Program-made: the position numbers and the translations under genes | Notes under the pieces: model-generated | Seen by the model: the letters and a program-made list of their open reading frames with translations, nothing else | The model's database searches: none | What the model was told of the DNA's origin: nothing | Shown here: positions 45,372-57,343 of the stretch, piece by piece | How positions within the stretch are numbered: the first letter of the stretch is position 1 | How the letters are laid out: each line of letters starts with the position of its first letter | From: Blastopirellula retiformator | Lineage (GTDB): Bacteria; Planctomycetota; Planctomycetia; Pirellulales; Pirellulaceae | DNA: 64,000 nt | NCBI RefSeq assembly: GCF_007859755.1 | Contig: NZ_SJPF01000006.1 | Coordinates: 10-64,009 of the forward strand | Reading direction: 5' to 3'

Positions 45372-45719
45372 ATGAAGATGATCGTCGCCCTGATTCAGCC
45401 GAACAAATTGGATTCGTTGCGCGATGCGCTGAAGGAGATTTCGGTCGAACGGTTCACCGTGTCCGACGCCGAAGGGTACGGGCGACAACGGGGACACTCG
45501 GCCACGTTTCGCGGCGTTGAGTATCAAACGACCCTGCTGCGGAAGATTTCGATTGAGCTGGTCGTCAATGATGACTTTCTAGAACGGGCGCTGTCGACGA
45601 TCGAGAACGTCGCCCGGACCGGCCAAGACGGCTGCATCGGCGACGGCAAGATCTTCGTCATGCCGGTCGAGCAAACCATTCAAATCGGAGGGGCCGCCCG
45701 AGGACCATCGGCGGTCTAA
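45372..45719 (+). CDS. P-II family nitrogen regulatory protein
   Basis: 115 residues of the GlnB/GlnK family, which report 2-oxoglutarate and ATP/ADP levels to nitrogen-metabolism targets. The T-loop GYGRQRGHSATFRGVEYQ keeps the Tyr at the usual uridylylation site (RGVEY), and the C-terminal GDGKIFVMPVEQTIQI signature is intact. No amtB or glnA gene is adjacent, so GlnB against GlnK cannot be decided. It is followed after 22 bp by a small receiver-like gene. Confidence 0.93.
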   Translation: MKMIVALIQPNKLDSLRDALKEISVERFTVSDAEGYGRQRGHSATFRGVEYQTTLLRKISIELVVNDDFLERALSTIENVARTGQDGCIGDGKIFVMPVEQTIQIGGAARGPSAV

Positions 45720-45741
45720 CGCAGAGAAAGCCACACGCACC

Positions 45742-46089
45742 ATGAAGATCGTCTATTTCACCCGCGACCTGCTCTTCCCCAGCAAAGCGCAACAAGCGGC
45801 CCGCATGGGCGGCGTCACGCTACAGATGGTCGGATCGTCGGAACAATGCGCCGCCGCCGTCGATGACGAGACGGAGCGCGTGGTGGTCGATCTCGGTTCG
45901 ACGACCGAATCGTTGGCCGATCTGGTGACGGCCCTGAAGGCGAAGAAGCCGGAACTCGAGCTAATCGCCTACGGCCCGCATGTGCAAACCGACCGCTTGG
46001 CGGCCGCAAAAACAGCCGGCTTCCGCACGATGAGCAACGGGCAACTCCACAGCGGCATGCACGAAGTCTTTGGCAAAGCGGAAAGCTGA
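45742..46089 (+). CDS. Small receiver-like (CheY-fold) hypothetical protein
   Basis: 115 residues. Alternating strands and helices (MKIVYFTRDLLF, RVVVDLGSTTESLADLV, ELELIAYGPHV) resemble a CheY-like receiver. An Asp in VVVDLG sits near the usual phosphorylation position; the final Lys is not obvious. It probably shares a transcript with the P-II gene 22 bp upstream, but a link to nitrogen control is only inference. Confidence 0.6.
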   Translation: MKIVYFTRDLLFPSKAQQAARMGGVTLQMVGSSEQCAAAVDDETERVVVDLGSTTESLADLVTALKAKKPELELIAYGPHVQTDRLAAAKTAGFRTMSNGQLHSGMHEVFGKAES

Positions 46090-46156
46090 GAGCAGAAAGC
46101 CGAAGACGCAAAACAGACCGGCGCTTCTCCTCCGCTTTCCCGTTTCCGCTTTTCAT

Positions 46157-47416
46157 CTAGTCTGCAGGCGGCGGTGGCGTCGATTCGAAATTCCCCGGCG
46201 CTTTACTTTCCGGCTCGGCCGCCGTGCTCCCTTCTTCGGTCGCAAATGTCGGCGGAGGAAAGCGGACCTCGTCTTCCAGGGCGACTTCGTCGAGCTCGGC
46301 CTGATCAACGTCGTAGCGCAACAGCAGGTAAATGGCCGTCGCCGCGATGAAGAAGAAGCCGTAGACGTAGCCGTCGATAATCCGGGCGACCAATCCGCGC
46401 CAGAAGTGAATGATGCGAGCGCCTTGCGTCAGTTGCGGCCCATCCCCGGCGATCGCTTGCGGGAAGTACAGCGCGTCTTCGACGGCAACATGGATCTCGG
46501 CCAGACGTTCGTCGCCGGCGCCCAGGGAGAACGCCCAATCGGTCATGCCGAGCGACACCACCACGATCACCGAAATGACGAACAGCCCCAGCACGCCCAC
46601 CGCCAACGAGATTGCGGAGTAAAAGGCGAAGTGGAGCGGGCGCTGCGTGACGTACGCGTACGAACGACTCAGCGCGTCAAAGGCATCGGACGCTTCGGTC
46701 GCAATCGCGCCCCACATCAGCGGCCAACCAAACAGTAGCGGTATCAACAGCGCTGCCGTCATCACGCCGAAAATCGCGGCGACAAAGTAGAGGATGCCGG
46801 AGATCAACAGTCCGACGTCGCCGAAGTAGGACAACAGGCCCAGCAGGATCGCAGGGATTGCAAACGCCAGGACGCCCAGCAATGGGAACAGCGGCGCCGT
46901 AAAGAACGACAAGAATCGATACAGGCCGAACTTGAGGGCCGCCTTCAAACCGCAGCGCTCGTCGCGGGTGAGCGCCAGCGCCGCAATCCGGCAAATCGCG
47001 CCGCCAAAAACGGACCACACGGCGGTCGCCCATAATGCGCAAAACGCCCGGTAGGCGGCGCTGCGGATCGAGTTATGCACCGAGAAAAACGTCCGATAGG
47101 GACGGGTCGCGTGCACCCAGACTTCCTGGATCGGGTCGGCAATCAGCAAGATCGTGCCCAGACGACCTTCCGCCGCTTGCTCTACCGCCCGCTTGGCGAA
47201 CAGCGGCGGATGTACCACCTCGGCCTGCGGACGTTCTTCCTGGGGCAAGAAAACCTGAGCAGCGCCCCACCAACCAACGTCAACCAAGATTACGCCGGCG
47301 ATCGCCAGCAGGAGGACGCGCAGTTGGAACGAAACGCCAAAGGTGCGAAATATCAAAACCCAGGGAAAGACGTCGCGCCAGGAAATGGAACGGAGCACGT
47401 CACGGTCATCAGTCAT
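46157..47416 (-). CDS. Polytopic membrane protein
   Basis: About 419 residues from the ATG at 47416 (GGAG upstream). Around six hydrophobic helices are visible (LRVLLLAIAGVILVDVGWW and others), with polar loops and a Pro/Glu-rich C-terminal tail. I find no domain signature. It is convergent with the receiver-like gene. Function unknown. Confidence 0.68.
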   Translation of the reverse strand: MTDDRDVLRSISWRDVFPWVLIFRTFGVSFQLRVLLLAIAGVILVDVGWWGAAQVFLPQEERPQAEVVHPPLFAKRAVEQAAEGRLGTILLIADPIQEVWVHATRPYRTFFSVHNSIRSAAYRAFCALWATAVWSVFGGAICRIAALALTRDERCGLKAALKFGLYRFLSFFTAPLFPLLGVLAFAIPAILLGLLSYFGDVGLLISGILYFVAAIFGVMTAALLIPLLFGWPLMWGAIATEASDAFDALSRSYAYVTQRPLHFAFYSAISLAVGVLGLFVISVIVVVSLGMTDWAFSLGAGDERLAEIHVAVEDALYFPQAIAGDGPQLTQGARIIHFWRGLVARIIDGYVYGFFFIAATAIYLLLRYDVDQAELDEVALEDEVRFPPPTFATEEGSTAAEPESKAPGNFESTPPPPAD

Positions 47417-47491
47417 TCGAGATCTCCACACGCCACGGGGGTGCAACCGAGCGTGGGGGCATTATAGAACCGACCCGCCGAGCGTAAAACG

Positions 47492-47674
47492 TCACTCAGC
47501 CTCGTCTTCCGGAATTTCTCCGGCGAGTTGACTGAGTCGGCGATCAATGTCGACCGGCATCGAATAAGACTCGCCCAGCCAAGACCCCAGATCAATCTGG
47601 CGACAGCGCTCGCTGCAGAACGGCATCGACTTGGTAGGCTCTTCAAATTCGGTCTCGCAGGTTGGGCATTTCAT
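47492..47674 (-). CDS. yacG: YacG family zinc-binding protein (DNA gyrase inhibitor)
   Basis: 60 residues from MKCPTCETEFEE. The treble-clef zinc finger CPTC...CSERCRQIDLGSWL matches YacG, a small protein that inhibits DNA gyrase in E. coli. The frame is open 80 codons further upstream but nothing there resembles a protein. An ATG three codons earlier (47683) is an alternative start. Confidence 0.88.
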   Translation of the reverse strand: MKCPTCETEFEEPTKSMPFCSERCRQIDLGSWLGESYSMPVDIDRRLSQLAGEIPEDEAE

Positions 47675-48062
47675 GGTTTCCATTTTAAGGGGAATCGTGC
47701 AATCCGCGTAGGGGCGAAGTTGGCGTCTGGCGATCGCGAAACGTCTGCACGCAGTGCGGCATGATGAGAAGCGGACGCTGGACGAACCGACCTTGCGTCC
47801 CCTGCCCTTGCTCGGGATCGTCTCTGCCTTCTCCTGCTCCTGGCTACCGGAACACTCGCTGGCGAGAACTTCCGCCAATCGCGAATAGGCGGTCCCAGCT
47901 AGCGTCAGTGCCAATCGCGCTTGCGGCGAACCACACTTGCGTTCGGGGCCAAAATCGCCGATAGTTTACATAACGACCTTTTTTATGCAACACAATTTGC
48001 CGGTCCTTGCCCATCTCTTTCGGCAGCGAGCCGGAAGATCGACATCTAGGGAGACGAGTCGA

Positions 48063-48971
48063 ATGCCTGCCGAAAATACGGGACGTGTTGATCGCCGCAC
48101 TTTTAACGCCGGCCTGGTGGTCGGGGGGACGACCCTGACGATGGAAGGACTTTGCGGGACCGCAGTTGCGGCCGAAACCAGCCCGGTCGCCGCCAACGAT
48201 CAGCGACTGCCGACGATTTTCGTCGCCCATGGTTCGCCAGAACTGGCCGTCGATCCGGTCCGCGGCGCCCCGTTCGCCCAATGGGGACAAGCGATGCCGG
48301 CGCCCAAGGCGATTATGGTGGTCTCGGCCCACTGGGAGAAGACCCGCCCGGTAATGCTTAGTTCGACCGATCCGAAAGAACTGGTCTACGACTTCGGCGG
48401 CTTTCCTCGCCCGCTGTACGAAGTTCGTTATGACGCTCCCGGCGCCAAAGACCTGGCGACTCGCGTCGAGTCGCTGCTTCCCCAATCGTCGGTGATGCGA
48501 TCCGAGCGCGGTCTCGATCATGGCGCCTGGACGCCGCTCGTTCATATGTACCCGAAGGCCGAGATCCCGGTGCTGCAGGTTTCGATGCCGAGCGCCGAAG
48601 GTCCCCGCGGGCTCTTCGAGTTTGGCCGCGCCCTCGCGCCGCTGCGTGACGAAGGGGTGCTGATCATCGGCAGCGGCAATATTACGCATCCGATGCTGGA
48701 ACTCCGCCGCGGACTTCCGCGCGAAACGCCGACCTGGGCGGGCGACTTCGACGCCTGGGCGGCCGCCGCGGTTGAAGCGAAAAACTACGGCGAGCTGATC
48801 AACTACGCCGCCAAGGGCCCCGACGTCCGTCGCAACCATCCGACGCCTGATCACTTCCTACCGCTGCTGGTGGTCGCCGGCGTGGCGAGCGTCCAGGATG
48901 CGAAACCGAAGTTTGTGCTGGAAGAGTTCGAGTACAACCTGTTCAGCCGTCGTTCGATCGAGTTTGTTTAA
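48063..48971 (+). CDS. Extradiol ring-cleavage dioxygenase-like protein (LigB/DODA, YgiD type)
   Basis: 302 residues from the ATG at 48063, with AGGGAGA upstream. VDRRTFNAGLVVGG resembles a twin-arginine signal. The class III extradiol dioxygenase fold shows IFVAHGSPELAV, VVSAHWEKTRP, GLDHGAWTPLVHMYP and IIGSGNITHP, retaining the metal-binding His residues. DODA relatives cleave catechol-like rings; the physiological substrate is unknown. It lies upstream of a Bcr/CflA transporter gene, with 16 nt between them. Confidence 0.88.
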   Translation: MPAENTGRVDRRTFNAGLVVGGTTLTMEGLCGTAVAAETSPVAANDQRLPTIFVAHGSPELAVDPVRGAPFAQWGQAMPAPKAIMVVSAHWEKTRPVMLSSTDPKELVYDFGGFPRPLYEVRYDAPGAKDLATRVESLLPQSSVMRSERGLDHGAWTPLVHMYPKAEIPVLQVSMPSAEGPRGLFEFGRALAPLRDEGVLIIGSGNITHPMLELRRGLPRETPTWAGDFDAWAAAAVEAKNYGELINYAAKGPDVRRNHPTPDHFLPLLVVAGVASVQDAKPKFVLEEFEYNLFSRRSIEFV

Positions 48972-48987
48972 GAGCATGGAAAGCGGA

Positions 48988-50235
48988 ATGTCCAAGGACG
49001 ATCCATCGCAACGTGCGCCGCTGATGTTGGCGGTGATTCTCGGAGGCCTGTGCGCGATCGGCCCGTTGGCGATCGATATGTACATGCCGGGGTTCCCACA
49101 GATGGCGACCGACTTTTCGGTCGAATCAGGCGCGATCCAGTTTAGCCTGACGACGTTCTTCACCGGCTTGATGTTTGGTCAATTGCTGTGCGGCCCGTTG
49201 TCCGACAAGTATGGCCGAAAGCCGTTGATTTTCGGCGGCCTGGGCTTGTTTGCTCTCTCCGCGTTCGGCTGCGCCGCGGCGCCCGATGCGGCGAGTCTCT
49301 ACACGTTTCGCTTTTTCCAAGGACTGGGCGGATCGATCGGCATGGTCATGGCGTTCGCCGTGACGCGCGACCTCTATACCGGTCTAGCTGCGGCGAAACT
49401 GCTGTCGCTGATCGTCATGCTGGTCAGCGTGGCGCCGATCATCGCGCCAGTCCTGGGAAGCATGGTGGTGAAGTTCGGCTCGTGGAGGATCATTTTTTGC
49501 CTGCTTGGTCTGTTTGGCGGGGCGCTCATCGGGCTGACCGCCTGGAAGCTTCCCGAAACGCGTAGTCCTGATCTGCGCCGCAGCGGAAAGCTGACCGACG
49601 GTCTCGTGCATTACGGAACGCTGCTGCGGAGTCGCCGGTTCCTGCCGTTGGTGCTGGTCTCCAGCGCCGTGCAAGGAGGAATGTTCGCCTACCTGGCGGC
49701 CTCCTCCTCGGTCTATATGACGACGCTGGGCCTAAGTCCGCTGCAATACAGCATGGCGTTTGGTTTGAACGCGTTTGGCCTGATGATCGCCGCCAAGCTC
49801 GCGCCGGTGTTGATTCGTCGCTTCCAAGCGCAACGCCTGCTTTGGGCGATGCTGCTGATCGATCTGGTTGCCGGCCTCCTACTAACCATCCTCACGCTCA
49901 CGGGGCACCTCTCCTTAGCGCCGGTCGCTGCGATGTTGTTCACGATCGTCGCGGCCAATGGAATCATCATGCCGCTCACCAGCATGATGGCGCTCGATTC
50001 GTTCGGTCACATTTCTGGAACCGCGGCGGCGCTAATGGGAGCGATCCGTTTCGCCGCCGGCGCAGTCGCCAGCGGAGCAACGGCCGCTTTTTCGGATGGA
50101 ACGCCCCTCTCGATGTCGGTCGTGATGGCCGTTTGCAGCTTTTCTGCGATCGTGATCGCGGCGACGACGCTTCCGCGGCAAGACGAAGAAGCGATCGTCG
50201 AGAAGGTCGAGCTTTCTACCGAAGAATCTGCATAA
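48988..50235 (+). CDS. Bcr/CflA family MFS drug transporter
   Basis: About 415 residues starting MSKDDPSQRAPLM (an ATG at 48976 is also possible; GGAAAG precedes 48988). Twelve hydrophobic segments and the MFS loop GPLSDKYGRKPLIF identify the family, together with the Bcr/CflA opening AIGPLAIDMYMPGFPQM. It should export drugs or metabolites using the proton gradient. The close coupling with the dioxygenase-like gene could mean a shared role in aromatic compound handling; this is inference. Confidence 0.9.
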   Translation: MSKDDPSQRAPLMLAVILGGLCAIGPLAIDMYMPGFPQMATDFSVESGAIQFSLTTFFTGLMFGQLLCGPLSDKYGRKPLIFGGLGLFALSAFGCAAAPDAASLYTFRFFQGLGGSIGMVMAFAVTRDLYTGLAAAKLLSLIVMLVSVAPIIAPVLGSMVVKFGSWRIIFCLLGLFGGALIGLTAWKLPETRSPDLRRSGKLTDGLVHYGTLLRSRRFLPLVLVSSAVQGGMFAYLAASSSVYMTTLGLSPLQYSMAFGLNAFGLMIAAKLAPVLIRRFQAQRLLWAMLLIDLVAGLLLTILTLTGHLSLAPVAAMLFTIVAANGIIMPLTSMMALDSFGHISGTAAALMGAIRFAAGAVASGATAAFSDGTPLSMSVVMAVCSFSAIVIAATTLPRQDEEAIVEKVELSTEESA

Positions 50236-50267
50236 AAAAAGCCGCCGCCATGATGCCCGGCGACGGC
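50234..50267. terminator. Terminator for convergent transporter and chaperone transcripts
   Basis: The stem GCCGCCGCC/GGCGACGGC (one mismatch) has A7 on its left, giving T7 on the minus strand. It should end the chaperone operon; it lies between convergent stops. Confidence 0.75.
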
Positions 50268-50294
50268 CATTGATTCAGTCTATCGGAAGCGAGA

Positions 50295-50612
50295 CTAGTC
50301 TTTCGACTTGGAGGAGTTCTTCGACTTCGACGTGCTCTTGCTCGAACTCTTCGAGTCGCTACTCTTCGACTCGGTCGATGACGACGAACTGCTGCTCGAA
50401 TCGCCGCTGGCGCCCTTCTTGTACGAGTCGCTACGGTAGTCGGTGATGTAGAAGCCCGAGCCCTTAAAGATCAACCCGCCGCCGGTGCTGAACAACCGGC
50501 GCAGTTTCTTCTTCTTGCACTTTGGGCATTTCGTCAACGGATCGTCGCTGAGGTTTTGAAACTCCTCAAATTGATGTTGGCAAGCGTCGCATTCGTATTC
50601 GTAGGTCGGCAT
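50295..50612 (-). CDS. FmdB family zinc ribbon protein
   Basis: 105 residues from MPTYEYECDACQHQFEEFQ. The FmdB putative regulatory ribbon (CDACQ...CPKCKKKKLRRLF) is followed by the family's FSTGGGLIFKGSGFYITDY segment and a long Ser/Lys tail. The role is unknown. It is the last gene of the chaperone cluster, 43 bp after grpE. Confidence 0.88.
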   Translation of the reverse strand: MPTYEYECDACQHQFEEFQNLSDDPLTKCPKCKKKKLRRLFSTGGGLIFKGSGFYITDYRSDSYKKGASGDSSSSSSSSTESKSSDSKSSSKSTSKSKNSSKSKD

Positions 50613-50655
50613 CGTAGCACCTGGAAACCAAGCCTGGCTTCCCCCTGGGTTGAAG

Positions 50656-51249
50656 TTAGGAACTCTCTCCATCAGCCGCCGCTGCGGGGCCGCCGGTCGA
50701 GACAATCACTTGAGCGGGGCGAATAACGCGGTCATGCAGTTGGTACCCGGTTTGGGTGACCATCAAGACGTGCCCCGCCGGAACGTCGCCGCTGGGTTGC
50801 TGCAAAATGGCGTCGTGCAAGTTCGGATCAAACGGTTGCCCCAGCGCATCAATCGCCTTGCAGCCTCGCTTGGCGAGGACGTCCAGCATGTTTTGCGCGA
50901 CCATCTTCACCCCGGTGACGATGCCGGCCGCTTCCGGCGATTCGCCGGCCGATTCGATCGCCCGGGTCAGGTTGTCGATCACCGGCAGCAGGTCCGAGAT
51001 CAGCGGGACGTCGGCGTATTTGACCGACTCGTCCATTTCGCGGCGCATCCGCTTGCGGAGATTCTCCATGTCGGCCTGAGCCAACAGGATGCGGCGTTCG
51101 GCGCCCGCCAAGTCTTCGCGCAGTTTGTTCGTTTCGCTATCGAGCGTGTCCTGGGCCAGCGCTTCATCGACGGCGCTCGCAGAATCCGAAGTCGCTTCGC
51201 TGGTGACGTCTAGCGGTTGTTCTTCCGGAGAAGGGTTTTCATTCGACAC
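50656..51249 (-). CDS. grpE: Nucleotide exchange factor GrpE
   Basis: 197 residues from a GTG start. An acidic N-terminus, a long helical region (EDLAGAERRILLAQADMENLRKRM) and the C-terminal beta domain (NLHDAILQQPSGDVPAGHVL then YQLHDRVIRPAQVIVS) match GrpE, which drives ADP release from DnaK. It follows dnaJ by 17 bp. No dnaK is present in the window. Confidence 0.95.
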   Translation of the reverse strand: MSNENPSPEEQPLDVTSEATSDSASAVDEALAQDTLDSETNKLREDLAGAERRILLAQADMENLRKRMRREMDESVKYADVPLISDLLPVIDNLTRAIESAGESPEAAGIVTGVKMVAQNMLDVLAKRGCKAIDALGQPFDPNLHDAILQQPSGDVPAGHVLMVTQTGYQLHDRVIRPAQVIVSTGGPAAAADGESS

Positions 51250-51266
51250 GGTATCGTATCCTTCGG

Positions 51267-52436
51267 CTATTTTTCCTTCACGGCGTCGTTTTCATCGTCG
51301 CCGGAGGAGAACAAGTAATCACGAATCGATTCCAGGAACGACTTGCGGTGCGGGCTGACGTTGGTGTGTTCCAACTCGGCCAGCTCGCGCAACAACTCTT
51401 CCTGGCGCTGTTCCAATTTCTTCGGCACTTCGATGTACGTTTGCACGTACATGTCCCCTTTGCCGCGGCCATGCGGATCGGGCATTCCTTGTCCGCGGAC
51501 CTTGAAGACCTCGCCCGACTGCGTCCCTTTCGGCACGTTCAGCAGATGGGCGCCATCGACCAGCGTGGGAACCTCAATCTCGGCGCCCAGCGCAGCCTGG
51601 GTGTAGCTGATCGGCATTTTTAGAATCAGATGCTCGCCATCGCGCTCGAACAGCTTGTGCCGCCGTAGCGAAATAAAGCAGTAGCAATCGCCTGCCGGAC
51701 CGCCATTGGGGCTCGGTTGCCCTTCGCCGGTCAGACGAACCCGCATCTGGTCGTCGACGCCGGCCGGGATGTTGACGTCCAATTCGACGCGACGGCTCTG
51801 ATAACCTTGACCACGGCAACTGCGGCAGGGATCGGTAATTTTGACCCCGGCGCCGTTACAAGACGGGCAAGTCGTTTGCACGCGGAGAATGCCCGCTTGC
51901 TGGACTACCTGACCATGACCGCCGCAGCGACCGCAGCGTTCGGGCTGCGAACCAGCCGCAGCGCCGCTTCCCTGGCAGGTTTCGCAGGTCTCGCGACGAT
52001 CGAACAAAACGGTTTTCTCGACGCCGCGGGCCGCTTCCTCCAAGTCGAGCGTGACTTGAACTTTGATATCCGCGCCTTTGCTGACGCGACGACCACCCCG
52101 CGAACGTCCCCGTCCACTGCCGAAGATATCGCCAAAGATCCCCCCGCCAAAGATATCGCCGAACGCTTCGAAGATATCCTCTGCGTCGGAATACTGACGT
52201 TGCTGCCCGTCGACCCCGGCATGCCCATATTGGTCATACCGATTCCGCTTGTCGGGATCGTTCAGCACCTCGTACGCTTCGGCCGCCTGCTTGAATTTCA
52301 GCATGGCGTTTTCGTCGTCGGGATTGCTGTCGGGATGGTATTTGATCGCCAGCTTGCGATACGCCTTGGCGATTTCGTCTCCACTCGCCGTCCGCGTGAC
52401 GCCGAGAACTTCGTAATAGTCGGCTTTTACGGCCAT
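51267..52436 (-). CDS. dnaJ: Chaperone DnaJ
   Basis: 389 residues from [18 protein letters not shown] (GAGGAT upstream). The J-domain has HPD (KYHPDSNP). A Gly/Phe-type linker and four CxxCxGxG repeats follow ([32 protein letters not shown]), then the C-terminal substrate domains. This is a full type I DnaJ co-chaperone. Its 136-bp upstream gap holds a terminator-like hairpin, so it may have its own promoter. Confidence 0.95.
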   Translation of the reverse strand: MAVKADYYEVLGVTRTASGDEIAKAYRKLAIKYHPDSNPDDENAMLKFKQAAEAYEVLNDPDKRNRYDQYGHAGVDGQQRQYSDAEDIFEAFGDIFGGGIFGDIFGSGRGRSRGGRRVSKGADIKVQVTLDLEEAARGVEKTVLFDRRETCETCQGSGAAAGSQPERCGRCGGHGQVVQQAGILRVQTTCPSCNGAGVKITDPCRSCRGQGYQSRRVELDVNIPAGVDDQMRVRLTGEGQPSPNGGPAGDCYCFISLRRHKLFERDGEHLILKMPISYTQAALGAEIEVPTLVDGAHLLNVPKGTQSGEVFKVRGQGMPDPHGRGKGDMYVQTYIEVPKKLEQRQEELLRELAELEHTNVSPHRKSFLESIRDYLFSSGDDENDAVKEK

Positions 52437-52460
52437 ATCCTCAGTCCGTAGCGTAGTCAA

Positions 52461-52494
52461 CAAAATGGGCTGCTCTCGCCCAGGAAAGCAGCCC
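52461..52494 (-). terminator. Terminator-like hairpin between groEL and dnaJ
   Basis: On the minus strand, the stem GGGCTGCT/AGCAGCCC is followed by ATTTTGTT. It could end or attenuate the groEL transcript before dnaJ. Confidence 0.55.
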
Positions 52495-52572
52495 ACTGCC
52501 GATTTTCAATCAGGGAGCGGACGCTACTGTCGGTCCGCTTCCACGTTTCATCGGGAAGATTCTACTCGTCCG

Positions 52573-54189
<1,617 letters not shown>

Positions 54190-54245
54190 GCTTGAATGTC
54201 CTTATATGGAATGATTCGGAATGACTTCAGTACCAGCCGGTACGA

Positions 54246-54551
54246 CTAGTCGTTGACCACCTTGGCGAGAATTTCGCTCTCGCGGAGGATCTTGTATTCC
54301 TCACCGTCAATTTCGATGTCGCTGCCGCCGTACTTGCCGTAGATCACTTCGTCGCCGATCGTGATCGACAGTTCGGCGCGGGCGCCGCTATCGAGCAACT
54401 TGCCCGGACCAACCGCCAACACGGTGCCGCGTTGCGGCTTTTCCTGAGCCGAACCGGGCAGCACGATGCCGCCAGCGGTCGTTTCTTCGGCGTCCAGCGG
54501 CTGCACGACGACGCGGTCATCCAACGTGCGAATCTTCAGTTTCTTGGCCAT
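54246..54551 (-). CDS. groES: Co-chaperonin GroES
   Basis: 101 residues. It has the conserved IRTLDDRVVVQPLDAEETTAGGIVLP start with the mobile loop, and the GDEVIYGKYGGSDIEIDGEEYKIL C-terminal part. It caps GroEL rings. It sits between the two groEL genes and probably serves both. Confidence 0.96.
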   Translation of the reverse strand: MAKKLKIRTLDDRVVVQPLDAEETTAGGIVLPGSAQEKPQRGTVLAVGPGKLLDSGARAELSITIGDEVIYGKYGGSDIEIDGEEYKILRESEILAKVVND

Positions 54552-54624
54552 CTGCGTCTATCCTTCGTCTGTATTGTTTTTTTGATTTTGTGGAGAGGTG
54601 ATTGTCGCTGCCGAAGCGGCTGGA

Positions 54625-56343
<1,719 letters not shown>

Positions 56344-56628
56344 TCAACGACTCTCGCTGTCGCCTGGGCCGAATTGCCACAGTTACCGAACAGCGGATGG
56401 GGATGAATTGTCTTGTTGTGGACGCTCCGCGAAGTTTGCCATCGTCAAGAATGGCAGACCGACAAAAGCGACGCCCACCTAAACGCAACCGCTGTGCCAA
56501 AATGTCAAAGAAGCGCCTAAGTGGCGGTTTTCACGAGAGTTAGAAACTTGCCCCACCCAGGCGGTCAATTCGCCAAGCGGGGGCATTTCTGATTTGTGCC
56601 AAATTGGCAGCGGCCGCATAGGGACACG

Positions 56629-56675
56629 AAAAAAGGCCAGGCCTTCCCTTCCCTGCTGGAAGAATAGACCTGGCC
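56629..56675 (-). terminator. Intrinsic terminator
   Basis: The arms GGCCAGG and CCTGGCC enclose an inner stem, with T6 on the minus strand. It separates the small membrane-protein gene at 56786 from the chaperone cluster. Confidence 0.7.
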
Positions 56676-56758
56676 CGACTTGCTGAAACCGCCGCGCCGG
56701 CGGCGGTAGCCTGGTGGTGCGGCCGCTGGCAAAGGGCCGCACGCTGTTCTGCTGTTAG

Positions 56759-56785
56759 CTGCCTGTTGAGAAAATCAACGGACTG
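56759..56785. repeat. Solo end-to-end fragment of element A
   Basis: Twenty-seven bases join the left and right ends of family A (CTGCCTGTTGA and TCAACGGACTG), flanked by TTAG and CTAG. It looks like a deletion derivative that kept both termini. The right CTAG supplies the TAG stop of the neighbouring gene. Confidence 0.6.
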
Positions 56786-56989
56786 CTAGGCGTTCATCCG
56801 CTTCGGAATCGTGAACGAGTAGATGATCACGATCGCTCCGGACGACATCATGCTCCATGGCGCCCAAGGAGGCGGAGAAACGCTGCGCGGCCCACCTTCG
56901 CCCATCATGCTGGCCGTATCCACGATCAGACATTCGGCGCCGACGATGATCAGGGTGATACCAACTGCCAAGAAAAATGACCGCCACAT
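56786..56989 (-). CDS. Small membrane protein
   Basis: 67 residues from MWRSFFLAVGITLIIVGAEC, with two hydrophobic segments and the Met/Pro-rich linker PWAPWSMMSSG between them. The frame is open 86 codons upstream but that part looks non-coding. GGAA precedes the ATG. The TAG stop lies in the CTAG beside the solo element A fragment. Function unknown. Confidence 0.62.
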   Translation of the reverse strand: MWRSFFLAVGITLIIVGAECLIVDTASMMGEGGPRSVSPPPWAPWSMMSSGAIVIIYSFTIPKRMNA

Positions 56990-57343
56990 GGCTTCGATTC
57001 CTTCAATCCGACCGCCAGAAAGAAAATCCGGTTTCCTCCTTCGGTTATCGGAAGGAAAGTGGCGAGAACATGCCCTTCTGCTAGCGAAGCGGCATACCCG
57101 GCGCCGCTGCGAGGATCGGCATAGACCGCAGAACGCGACTACAGGCACGTCCGGGCAGAAAACCGCACAACATCCGGCTTTTCTCTGACATCCGGCCGTG
57201 GCGTTTGTCTCGGTTATACCGCTACTTTTCACTGGCAATTCGACCAAACCGCAAGAACTGTTTTGCCCTCGAAGCCGATTCGGGTGATAATCCGGGTGCC
57301 CTTACGCCCCCTCGATCGTACTTCTCTTTGCTAACCGATTGCC
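56990..57343. other. Intergenic spacer between divergent genes
   Basis: I see no gene in this stretch. It carries a small CCTTC/GAAGG hairpin near 57040 and presumably promoters for the small membrane protein (minus) and the DUF1570 gene (plus). Confidence 0.4.
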
